13,256 bases of DNA from the NCBI GenBank assembly GCA_023386795.1, contig JAEWJB010000066.1, positions 1 to 13,256 of the forward strand, read 5' to 3'. The notes beneath the pieces were generated by a model that saw only the letters and a program-made list of their open reading frames with translations, made no database searches and had not been told where the DNA came from. This document shows, piece by piece, positions 6,616 to 13,256 of the stretch (position 1 is its first letter; each line of letters begins with the position of its first letter). Made by a program: the position numbers and the translations under genes. The DNA is from Pseudomonadota bacterium (GTDB lineage Bacteria; Pseudomonadota; Gammaproteobacteria; Xanthomonadales; Xanthomonadaceae).

Positions 6616-9057
6616 ATGCATCGCCCCCTTCCCCGCCCGCTCGCCCTGGCCAGTGCCCTGTCGCTCGCCCTCGCCGCGCCCGCCTTCGCACAAGAGGCGA
6701 GCAGCGCCACCACGCTGGACACGGTGATCGTCACCGGCACCCGTGCCAGCAACCGCACCGTGCTCGAATCCACCGCGCCGGTGGACGTGCTCACCGCCGA
6801 GGACATCCGCAAGGCCGGCGTGGTCAATGGTGAGCTGGGCAGCGCGCTGCAGGCGCTGCTGCCCTCGTTCAATTTCCCGCGCCAGTCCAACTCCGGCGGC
6901 GCCGACCACATCCGCGCCGCGCAGCTGCGCGGCCTGTCGCCCGACCAGGTGCTGGTCCTGGTCAACGGCAAGCGCCGGCATGTCTCGGCACTGGTGAACA
7001 CCGACAGCAAGATCGGCAAGGGCACCACCCCGGTGGACTTCAATTCCATCCCGGTCAGCGCGATCTCGCGCATCGAGGTGCTGCGCGATGGCGCCGGCGC
7101 GCAGTACGGCTCGGATGCGATTGCCGGCGTGATCAACGTGATCTTGGACAACGACCCGGACAGCGGCGCAGTGGAAGCCAGCTTCGGCGCGCACCACACC
7201 GACCTCAAGCCGATCGACCGCACGATCACCGACGGCCAGACCACCTTCCTCAGCGCCAAGGCCGGCACGCGCCTGGGCGGGGACGGCGGCTTCATCAAGG
7301 CGGGGCTGGAGCTGAAGAACCGCGAGGCCACCAACCGCGCCGGCTTCGACCTCATTCCGCCGTGGGAGCAGACCGACAACAACCTCGCCCTGCAAGGCAA
7401 GCGCAACTACGCGATGGGCGATGGCCACAGCAAGGACATCAACGTGTGGTTCAACGGCGAGCTGCCGTTCGGCCAGGACGGTAACGGCCGGCTGTACGCA
7501 TTCGGCACCTACAACTCGCGCGATACCGAGGGCGACAACTATTTCCGCTACCCGGACGACAGCAGCAACTGGCCGGAGGTGTACCCGAATGGTTATCGGC
7601 CGGTGTCGCTGGGCGACAACCAGGACCTGCAACTGGTGGCCGGCGCACGCGGCCAGTGGGGCGAGTGGGACTACGACGCCAGCGTCGACTACGGCCGCAA
7701 CGACTTCACCTACCGCCTGAAGAACTCGCTCAATGCCTCGCTCGGCCCGGACAGCCCGACCCGCTTCCGCACCGGCAGCTATGCCTTCGCGCAGACCGTG
7801 GGCAACTTCGACCTGAGCCGGGTGTTCAACACCGACGCGGCCAGCCACACGCTGGGCACTGGCGTGGAGCTGCGCCGCGAGGAATACCGCACGCACGCCG
7901 GCGACCCCGCCAGCTACGCGGCCGGCCCGTACACCGACCGCCCCACCGGCTCGCAGGCCGGCGGCGGCTTGAGCCCGCAGGACGAGGCCGACCTCTCGCG
8001 CAACGTGCTCGGCGCCTACGTGAGCCTGTCGAGCCAGTTCGGCGAGAAGTTCTCCACCGACATCGCCGGGCGCTACGAGCATTACCAGGACTTCGGCAGC
8101 CAATGGACCGGGAAGCTGGCTGCGCGCTATGAATTCGTGCCGGCCTTCGCGCTGCGCGCGGCCATCTCCAACAACTTCCGCGCGCCCTCGCTCAGCCAGA
8201 TCGGCTACGAGGCCACCTCCACCGGCTACGATGCCGCCGGCCGCCTCACCCAGGGCCGCCTGCTCTCGGTGAACAACCCCATCGCCCAGGCACTCGGCGC
8301 GCAGCCGCTGGACCCGGAGAAGTCGCGCAACTACAGCTTCGGCTTCACCAGCCGCGTGGGCGAGCACTTCGACCTGTCGCTGGACTTCTTCCAGATCGAC
8401 ATCGACGACCGCGTCGCGCTCTCCGAAGACATCACCGGCGATGCGCTGACCACCTTCGTGGAAGACAACTTCGGCGTCTCCGGCGTGCAGAGCGCCAGCT
8501 TCTTCGTCAACGCCGCCGACACCCGTACGCGCGGCGCCGAACTCGTCGCCAACTGGCGGCAGGCGCTGGCCGGCGGGCAGTTGCTGCTCACCGGCACCTA
8601 CAGCTATGCCAAGACCGAGCTGAAGGACATCGTGGCCACGCCGGCAGAACTGCTGGCGCTGGATCCGGATTACGTGCTGTTCGGCGTGGAGGAGCGCAAC
8701 ACGCTGACCGATGCCACGCCGCGCACCCGGGGGCAGTTCGCCGCCAGCTGGAACAACGACCGCTGGTCGCTGCAGTCACGCCTGAGCCGCTATGGCAGCG
8801 CCACGCGCGTATTCGATTTCGGCGACGGCTACGTGCCCACGCAGACCTATGGCGCGGAGTGGCAGCTCGACCTGGAAGTCGAATACCACGTGACCCCGCA
8901 GTGGAGCGTGGCGCTGGGCGGACAAAACGTGCTGGACAACTACTCGGACAAGTCGAACGAGGACATCTACTACTTCGGCAACCTGCCGTACGACGTGCTG
9001 TCGCCGATCGGCAGCAATGGCGCGTACTGGTACGGGCGAGTGCGGTACACGTTCTGA
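6616..9057 (+). CDS. TonB-dependent outer-membrane receptor
   Basis: The 813-residue protein takes up a bulky ligand across the outer membrane using TonB-ExbBD energy. Residues 1-25 are a signal peptide with likely cleavage after AFA (APAFA|QE). A TonB box fits at LDTVIV (34-39). The plug covers about 45-180, with LRGLSPDQVLVLVNGKRR (104-121) and IEVLRDGAGAQYGSDAIAGV (153-172) as its conserved blocks. The barrel runs from about 185 to the C-terminal RVRYTF, which ends in the aromatic residue needed for BamA recognition. There is no N-terminal signalling (STN) domain, so it is not a FecA-type transducer. The ligand cannot be read from sequence. The neighbouring trehalose/GH15 genes suggest a carbohydrate, but a strong hairpin separates them, so the receptor is probably transcribed alone. 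Confidence 0.93.
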   Translation: MHRPLPRPLALASALSLALAAPAFAQEASSATTLDTVIVTGTRASNRTVLESTAPVDVLTAEDIRKAGVVNGELGSALQALLPSFNFPRQSNSGGADHIRAAQLRGLSPDQVLVLVNGKRRHVSALVNTDSKIGKGTTPVDFNSIPVSAISRIEVLRDGAGAQYGSDAIAGVINVILDNDPDSGAVEASFGAHHTDLKPIDRTITDGQTTFLSAKAGTRLGGDGGFIKAGLELKNREATNRAGFDLIPPWEQTDNNLALQGKRNYAMGDGHSKDINVWFNGELPFGQDGNGRLYAFGTYNSRDTEGDNYFRYPDDSSNWPEVYPNGYRPVSLGDNQDLQLVAGARGQWGEWDYDASVDYGRNDFTYRLKNSLNASLGPDSPTRFRTGSYAFAQTVGNFDLSRVFNTDAASHTLGTGVELRREEYRTHAGDPASYAAGPYTDRPTGSQAGGGLSPQDEADLSRNVLGAYVSLSSQFGEKFSTDIAGRYEHYQDFGSQWTGKLAARYEFVPAFALRAAISNNFRAPSLSQIGYEATSTGYDAAGRLTQGRLLSVNNPIAQALGAQPLDPEKSRNYSFGFTSRVGEHFDLSLDFFQIDIDDRVALSEDITGDALTTFVEDNFGVSGVQSASFFVNAADTRTRGAELVANWRQALAGGQLLLTGTYSYAKTELKDIVATPAELLALDPDYVLFGVEERNTLTDATPRTRGQFAASWNNDRWSLQSRLSRYGSATRVFDFGDGYVPTQTYGAEWQLDLEVEYHVTPQWSVALGGQNVLDNYSDKSNEDIYYFGNLPYDVLSPIGSNGAYWYGRVRYTF

Positions 9058-9090
9058 TCGGGCACGAGCGGCCTGCGCGCCGTTACGGCA

Positions 9091-9119
9091 AGGGACCCGG
9101 GGCTGTCGCCCGGGTCCCT
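9091..9119 (+). terminator. Strong GC hairpin after the TonB-dependent receptor gene
   Basis: AGGGACCCGGG (9091-9101) pairs perfectly over 11 bp with CCCGGGTCCCT (9109-9119) across a 7-base loop, 33 bases after the receptor stop. No T-run follows, so it is not a textbook intrinsic terminator. Such U-less hairpins are common after genes in G+C-rich genomes and may also protect the 3' end of the mRNA. Confidence 0.6.
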
Positions 9120-9188
9120 GCCCACGCCCGGGGCTCGCTCACCGTTCCATAACCTGAATATCACGCTCCGTTTGGCATCATGGGGCGC

Positions 9189-9953
9189 ATGTCTGAAATC
9201 CCCCCTTTCCGACCGCCACCGCCGCTGCTGGATGACGGCTGCGCATTGTTCCTCGATGTCGACGGCACCCTGATCGAGTTTTCCGAAGATCCGGCCGGGG
9301 TCCACTTGCTGCCGCAGGTCCGTGAAGCCATCGGCGTGCTCGGTGATCGCCTGGGCGGCGCGGTAGCGCTGGTCAGCGGCCGCCCGCTCTCGCAGCTCGA
9401 TGCGCTTTTTGCCCCGTTGCGCCTGCCGGCCGCCGGCCTGCATGGCCACGAGCTGCGCAGCGACCTGGCCGCCCGCAGCGACATGCCGGCCGCCGAAGAC
9501 ACCACCGACTGGCTGCATTCATTGCACCAGCGCGCCGCGCACATGGCGCAGTCCCACCCCGGCGTGCTCGTCGAGGACAAGGGCGCCAGCATGGCCCTGC
9601 ACTGGCGCGCCGCGCCACAGGCGGGCGAGGCCGTGCTGGCCTTCGCCCAGGACCATATCGCCCACTTGCCCGGCTACCGGCTGCAACCGGGCGATCACGT
9701 CGTCGAGTTCGTGCCGCAGGGCAGCGACAAGGGCGTGGCGGTCGAACAGCTGATGCAGCGCGCGCCGTTCCGCGGTCGCGTGCCGGTGTTCGTCGGCGAC
9801 GACCTCACCGACGAATACGGCTTCCTCGCCGCGCAGCGGCTGGGCGGCTGGGCGGTGCGCGTGGGCACGCGCGAACCGACCCAGGCGCGCCATGCGCTGC
9901 CCGATCCCCTCGCCGTCCACGCCTGGCTGCAGGAGAACGCCAGCGGCGGCTGA
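9189..9953 (+). CDS. otsB: Trehalose-6-phosphate phosphatase
   Basis: OtsB removes phosphate from trehalose-6-phosphate to release trehalose, the second step of the OtsA-OtsB pathway, in the cytoplasm. The 254-residue protein is a HAD-superfamily phosphatase. Motif I is DVDGT (23-27), with nucleophile D23 and acid/base D25. Motif II is S63 in LVSGR, motif III is K181 and motif IV is GDDLTDE (203-209). The length fits bacterial OtsB. An in-frame ATG at 9180 would add three residues (MGR). Neither start has a good Shine-Dalgarno sequence; 9189 is preferred because a G-run (9182-9185) precedes it and the N-terminus becomes MSE. The 60 bases upstream, after the receptor hairpin, include a short AT-richer stretch (9144-9160) that may hold the operon promoter. 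The GH15 gene follows after 46 bases. Confidence 0.95.
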   Translation: MSEIPPFRPPPPLLDDGCALFLDVDGTLIEFSEDPAGVHLLPQVREAIGVLGDRLGGAVALVSGRPLSQLDALFAPLRLPAAGLHGHELRSDLAARSDMPAAEDTTDWLHSLHQRAAHMAQSHPGVLVEDKGASMALHWRAAPQAGEAVLAFAQDHIAHLPGYRLQPGDHVVEFVPQGSDKGVAVEQLMQRAPFRGRVPVFVGDDLTDEYGFLAAQRLGGWAVRVGTREPTQARHALPDPLAVHAWLQENASGG

Positions 9954-9999
9954 TCCCTCCCGCCCCCTCCCCCCGGCAACAACCAAGGATCCTCCCCCC

Positions 10000-11778
10000 A
10001 TGAGCGAACCGAACCTGGACCTGGGCGTCATCGGCAATTGCAGCTTCGGTGCCCTCATCGACCGCCAGGCCCGCGTGGTCTGGAGCTGCCTGCCCACCTT
10101 CGATGGTGACCCGGCCTTCTGCCACCTGCTCTCGCCGCGCATCGAGGGCGGCGATTTCTCGGTCGAACTGGAGGACTTCCAGGAGAGCGAGCAAGCCTAC
10201 ATCCCCAACACCGCGATCCTGCGCACCGTGCTGCGCGACAGCAAGGGCGGCGCGATCGAGGTGATCGACTTCGCGCCGCGCTGGCGCAACCACAACCGCT
10301 TCTATCGCCCGGTGAGCGTCGTGCGGCAGATCCGCCCGCTCTCCGGCGCGCCGCGCATCGTCGTGCGCGCGCGCCCGCTGGCCGACTGGGGCGCGCGCGC
10401 GCCGGAAGCGACCTGGGGCAGCAACCATATCCGCTGGCTGCTGCCCGACTTCACCCTGCGCCTGACCACCGACGTGCCGATCCGCTTCGTGCGCGACGCC
10501 CTGCCGTTCGTGCTCAACCATCCGGTGCACCTGGTACTGGGCGTGGACGAATCGCTGATGCGCTCGCTCACCGGCTACGTGCAGGAAGCCTACGAGCGCA
10601 CCGAGGAATACTGGCGCGAGTGGGTACGCTACCTCTCCGTCCCGCTGGACTGGCAGGAAGCGGTGATCCGCAGCGCGATCACCCTCAAGCTGTGCCAGTA
10701 CGAGGACAGCGGCGCGATCATCGCGGCGATGACCACCTCCATCCCCGAGGCGCCGCACACGCCGCGCAACTGGGACTATCGCTACTGCTGGCTGCGCGAT
10801 GCCGCCTTCGTGGTGCGCGCACTCAACCGCCTGGGCGCCACTCGCACGATGGAGCAGTTCATCGGCTACATCTTCAACATCGCCACCACCGACGGCACCA
10901 TGCAGCCGCTGTACGGCATCGGCTTCGAATCGGCGCTGGAGGAACACGAGGTCGAATCGCTGGACGGCTACCGCGGCATGGGCCCGGTGCGGCGCGGCAA
11001 CCTGGCGTGGATCCAGAAGCAGCACGACGTCTATGGCAGCGTGGTGCTCGCCTCCACGCAGCTGTTCTTCGACCTGCGCCTGAAGGACCCCGGCGATGTG
11101 GCGACCTTCCGGCGCCTGGAGCCGCTGGGCGAGCGCGCCTACGCGCTGTACAACGTGCCCGATGCCGGCCTGTGGGAGTTCCGCGGCCGCGCCGAAGTGC
11201 ACACGTATACCGCGGCGATGTGCTGGGCCGCCTGCGACCGCCTCGCCAAGATCGCCGACCGGCTCGGCCTGGAAGACCGCCGCAGCTACTGGCGCACGCG
11301 CGCCGACGAACTGCGTGCGCACGTGCTGGGCGAGGCCTGGAGCGCGGAACGCAACCACTTCACGGACACGCTCGGCGGCCACCGGCTCGATGCCTCGTTG
11401 CTGTTGCTGGCCGACATCGGCATCGTGGAGCCCGACGACCCGCGCTTCGTCGGCACGGTCGAAGCCATCGGCCGCGACCTCAAGCACGGCGATTCGCTGT
11501 ACCGTTATATCGCGCCGGACGACTTCGGCGAGCCGGAAACCAGTTTCACCATCTGCACGTTCTGGTACATCGACGCGCTGGCCGCGATCGGGCGCAAGGA
11601 CGAAGCACGGCAGATGTTCGAGCGCATCCTCGACCGTCGCAACCATCTGGGCCTGCTGTCCGAAGACCTGGCCTTCGAGGACGGCGAGGCATGGGGAAAT
11701 TTCCCCCAGACGTACTCGCATGTGGGGCTGATCATCGCCGCCATGCGCTTGTCCCGGAGTTGGCAGGAGGCTTCATGA
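10000..11778 (+). CDS. Glycoside hydrolase family 15 protein, trehalase/glucoamylase-like, cytoplasmic
   Basis: The 592-residue protein has the GH15 layout: an N-terminal beta-sandwich (about 1-200) and an (alpha/alpha)6 catalytic barrel (about 215-590). Family hallmarks are NWDYRYCWLRDA (257-268), WEFR with the likely general acid E393, and LLSED followed by GNFPQTYSHVGLI, with likely general base E555. It most resembles GH15 members annotated as trehalases in actinobacteria; glucoamylase or glucodextranase activity is also possible. There is no signal peptide, so it acts in the cytoplasm, where OtsA and OtsB make trehalose. The ATG at 10000 has AAGGA 10 bases upstream. The gene sits between otsB and otsA, and its stop overlaps the otsA start as ATGA. 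Fold and catalytic pair are confident; the substrate is not. Confidence 0.9.
   Translation: MSEPNLDLGVIGNCSFGALIDRQARVVWSCLPTFDGDPAFCHLLSPRIEGGDFSVELEDFQESEQAYIPNTAILRTVLRDSKGGAIEVIDFAPRWRNHNRFYRPVSVVRQIRPLSGAPRIVVRARPLADWGARAPEATWGSNHIRWLLPDFTLRLTTDVPIRFVRDALPFVLNHPVHLVLGVDESLMRSLTGYVQEAYERTEEYWREWVRYLSVPLDWQEAVIRSAITLKLCQYEDSGAIIAAMTTSIPEAPHTPRNWDYRYCWLRDAAFVVRALNRLGATRTMEQFIGYIFNIATTDGTMQPLYGIGFESALEEHEVESLDGYRGMGPVRRGNLAWIQKQHDVYGSVVLASTQLFFDLRLKDPGDVATFRRLEPLGERAYALYNVPDAGLWEFRGRAEVHTYTAAMCWAACDRLAKIADRLGLEDRRSYWRTRADELRAHVLGEAWSAERNHFTDTLGGHRLDASLLLLADIGIVEPDDPRFVGTVEAIGRDLKHGDSLYRYIAPDDFGEPETSFTICTFWYIDALAAIGRKDEARQMFERILDRRNHLGLLSEDLAFEDGEAWGNFPQTYSHVGLIIAAMRLSRSWQEAS
11764..11770 (+). 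promoter_or_regulatory. Ribosome binding site of otsA inside the GH15 gene end
   Basis: CAGGAGG lies within the last codons of the GH15 gene, only 4 bases before the otsA ATG. The site is strong but closely spaced. With the ATGA overlap it points to translational coupling of GH15 and OtsA. Confidence 0.75.
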
Positions 11779-13142
11779 GTAGATTGGTCGTCGTATCCAA
11801 CCGCGTCGCGGTGCCCGGTGAAAGCAGGGCTGGCGGGCTGGCGGTGGGACTGCTGGCCGCGCTGCGCGAGCGTGGCGGGTTGTGGTTCGGTTGGAACGGC
11901 AAGGTGGCGCGAGGTGAGAGCGGCGCCCTCCACGAACAGGACGACGGTGACATCCGCTTCGTCACCATGGAACTCAACAAGCGCGACCTGGACGCGTACT
12001 ACAACGGCTTCGCCAATCGCACGCTGTGGCCGCTGCTGCACTTCCGCCTGGACCTGGTGGACTACGACCGCAACAAGCGCGACGGCTACCGCCGGGTCAA
12101 CGCGCTGTTCGCCGACAAGCTCGCGCCGATGCTGCGCGATGACGACACGGTGTGGATCCACGACTACCACCTGATCCCGCTGGCCTCGCTGCTGCGCGAG
12201 CGTGGCATCGGCTGCAAGATCGGCTTCTTCCTGCACGTGCCGATGCCCTCGGCCGATCTCGTGCAGGCGATGCCGGACCACGCGCGCCTGTTCTCCTCGC
12301 TGTACGCGTACGACCTCGTCGGCTTCCAGACCCAGCGCGACGTGGACCGTTTCCTTTCCTACGTGCGCCTGTTCGGTGGCGGCCGCCTGCTCGGCGATGG
12401 CGGCCTGGAAGCGCCGGGCGGACGCCGGCTGCGCGCGGCGGCGTTCCCGATCGGGATCGATACCGAACTGATCGCCAGGCAGGCGAAGGCGGCGATGAGC
12501 AAGCAGGCGGTGCGCAACCTGCGCGGCAGCCTGCGCGACCGGCAGCTGGCGATCGGCGTGGACCGGCTGGACTATTCGAAGGGGCTACCCGAGCGCTTCC
12601 GCGGTTTCGAGCGCTACCTGGAGCGGCACCCGGACCAGCACGGCACCCTGACCTACCTGCAGATCGCGCCGGTCTCGCGCGGCGAGGTATCCGAGTACCG
12701 CGACCTGCGCAGCCAGCTCGAGCAGATCGCCGGCCACATCAATGGCGGACATGCCGAGCCGGACTGGACGCCGTTGCGCTACGTCAACCAGAACTTCACC
12801 CATGCCACGCTCACCGGCTTCTATCGCAGCGCGGCGGTAGGCCTGGTGACACCGCTTCGCGACGGCATGAACCTGGTGGCCAAGGAATACGTGGCCGCGC
12901 AGGATCCCGAGGACCCCGGCGTGCTGGTGCTTTCGCTGCTGGCCGGCGCGGCGGACGAGTTGCGCGAGGCACTGCTTGTGAACCCGCATGATCTCGATGG
13001 CGTGGCCGACGCGATTGCCACGGCCGCTACGCTGGCGCGGCCCAAGCGCATCGAGCGCTGGCAGGCGATGATGGAGCACCTGCGCCACAACGACATCAAC
13101 CACTGGCGCCAGCGGTATCTGGAGGCGTTGGACGCGGCGTGA
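11775..13142 (+). CDS. otsA: Trehalose-6-phosphate synthase
   Basis: OtsA joins UDP-glucose and glucose-6-phosphate into alpha,alpha-trehalose-6-phosphate, the first step of trehalose synthesis, in the cytoplasm. The 455-residue GT20 protein is slightly shorter than E. coli OtsA (474). Active-site residues known from E. coli OtsA are all present. They are R10 in VVVSNR, the GGLAVG loop (20-25), W40, Y76, W85, D130 in HDYH, H154 in HVPMP, R264 and K269 in GVDRLDYSKG, and D363 and E371 in LRDGMNLVAKEYV. The start is the ATG that overlaps the GH15 stop by four bases. Its frame stays open for over 1 kb upstream, but that is a shadow of the GH15 gene. It is the last gene of the otsB-GH15-otsA operon. 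Confidence 0.97.
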   Translation: MSRLVVVSNRVAVPGESRAGGLAVGLLAALRERGGLWFGWNGKVARGESGALHEQDDGDIRFVTMELNKRDLDAYYNGFANRTLWPLLHFRLDLVDYDRNKRDGYRRVNALFADKLAPMLRDDDTVWIHDYHLIPLASLLRERGIGCKIGFFLHVPMPSADLVQAMPDHARLFSSLYAYDLVGFQTQRDVDRFLSYVRLFGGGRLLGDGGLEAPGGRRLRAAAFPIGIDTELIARQAKAAMSKQAVRNLRGSLRDRQLAIGVDRLDYSKGLPERFRGFERYLERHPDQHGTLTYLQIAPVSRGEVSEYRDLRSQLEQIAGHINGGHAEPDWTPLRYVNQNFTHATLTGFYRSAAVGLVTPLRDGMNLVAKEYVAAQDPEDPGVLVLSLLAGAADELREALLVNPHDLDGVADAIATAATLARPKRIERWQAMMEHLRHNDINHWRQRYLEALDAA

Positions 13143-13143
13143 T

Positions 13144-13190
13144 CGCGCCGCCGGGTCTTCCAGATGCGACGGATCCGACGGATCCGGCGG
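13144..13190 (+). terminator. Palindromic region after otsA, possible 3' end signal
   Basis: GACGGATCC occurs twice in tandem (13168-13176, 13177-13185), so CGGATCCG-A-CGGATCCG (13170-13186) forms a 17-base palindrome. CCGCCGG (13148-13154) can also pair with CCGGCGG (13184-13190) around it. No T-run follows. A U-less hairpin terminator of the ots operon is plausible but weakly supported. Confidence 0.3.
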
Positions 13191-13204
13191 TGTTCCAATG
13201 TACC

Positions 13205-13256
13205 TGTAGGAGCGGCGTGAGCCGCGCCCCGCATGTGATTGGTCGCGGGGGGAGCC
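13205..13256. repeat. GTAG-type REP palindrome and the start of an inverted second copy, cut by the window end
   Basis: TGTAGGAGCGGCGTGAGCCG begins at 13206 and continues CGCCCC to 13230. It has a GCGGC/GCCGC stem (13212-13216, 13221-13225) with a GTGA loop and the terminal GTAG tag. It matches the REP class widespread in Pseudomonas and Xanthomonadales genomes. GGTCGCGG at 13241 is the usual reverse-orientation REP end, followed by AGCC at the window edge, so the pair looks like a REPIN. Such repeats are mobilised by RAYT (TnpA-REP) transposases; none is in the window. Confidence 0.75.

Noticed and set aside
6522..6833. A small plus-strand ORF starting MSKIRPLADD before the receptor
   Set aside because: It has no Shine-Dalgarno sequence, and most of it overlaps the receptor gene in another frame with Arg/His/Pro-rich content.
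6571..8367. A 598-codon minus-strand frame opposite the TonB-dependent receptor
   Set aside because: It is an antisense shadow of an intact receptor gene and has no recognisable motif.
9805..11721. A 638-codon minus-strand frame opposite otsB and GH15
   Set aside because: It spans two intact genes on the other strand and has antisense-type composition.
10620..13142. The otsA frame is open for about 1.1 kb upstream, as if otsA were fused to a large N-terminal domain
   Set aside because: That stretch is Arg/Ala/Pro/His-rich and out of frame with the GH15 catalytic domain. The ATG at 11775 has a strong Shine-Dalgarno sequence and yields the canonical OtsA N-terminus.

Overview
The window is about two-thirds G+C and carries nine confident protein genes. 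The gene set points to a gammaproteobacterium of the Xanthomonadales (Lysobacter, Luteimonas or Pseudoxanthomonas-like). The signs are a TonB-dependent receptor beside an otsB / GH15 / otsA cluster, DUF3014 and DUF3574 proteins, and a GTAG-type REP palindrome of the TGTAGGAGCGGC class at the right edge. This placement is an inference from gene content; no 16S rRNA or other taxonomic marker is present.

Left part (1-3437). A compact inverted-repeat element (10-86) and a C-rich, G-poor tract precede the intrinsic terminator of clpB. clpB is on the minus strand and encodes the full-length ClpB disaggregase. It has a near-consensus sigma-32 promoter and a short 5' UTR in which a small hairpin covers the Shine-Dalgarno sequence. 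A small GIY-YIG nuclease-like gene runs divergently. The gap after it holds a minus-strand reading frame with coding-like base composition and no good start, possibly a gene remnant.

Middle part (3438-6446). Three minus-strand genes form a probable operon, in transcription order: a DUF3574 lipoprotein (GTG start), an NCS2-like permease of unassigned substrate, and a membrane-anchored DUF3014 protein. A palindromic hairpin lies between the last two. None of the three has a function that can be predicted firmly.

Right part (6447-13256). A divergent intergenic region with a perfect 14-bp palindrome precedes a TonB-dependent receptor, whose gene ends in a strong GC hairpin. Then follow otsB, a cytoplasmic GH15 glycoside hydrolase and otsA, with otsA overlapping the GH15 stop as ATGA. 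OtsA makes trehalose-6-phosphate from UDP-glucose and glucose-6-phosphate, and OtsB dephosphorylates it to trehalose. The GH15 enzyme between them most resembles actinobacterial GH15 trehalases, so the operon may both make and break the same sugar or a related glucan. The receptor may supply a carbohydrate to this pathway, but only adjacency suggests that. The window ends inside what looks like an inverted REP pair.

Most of the window is conserved, well-understood biology. The least explained items are the GH15 gene inside the ots operon, the receptor palindrome, the possible RNA thermometer of clpB, the left-edge three-arm repeat and the unassigned lipoprotein/permease/DUF3014 operon.
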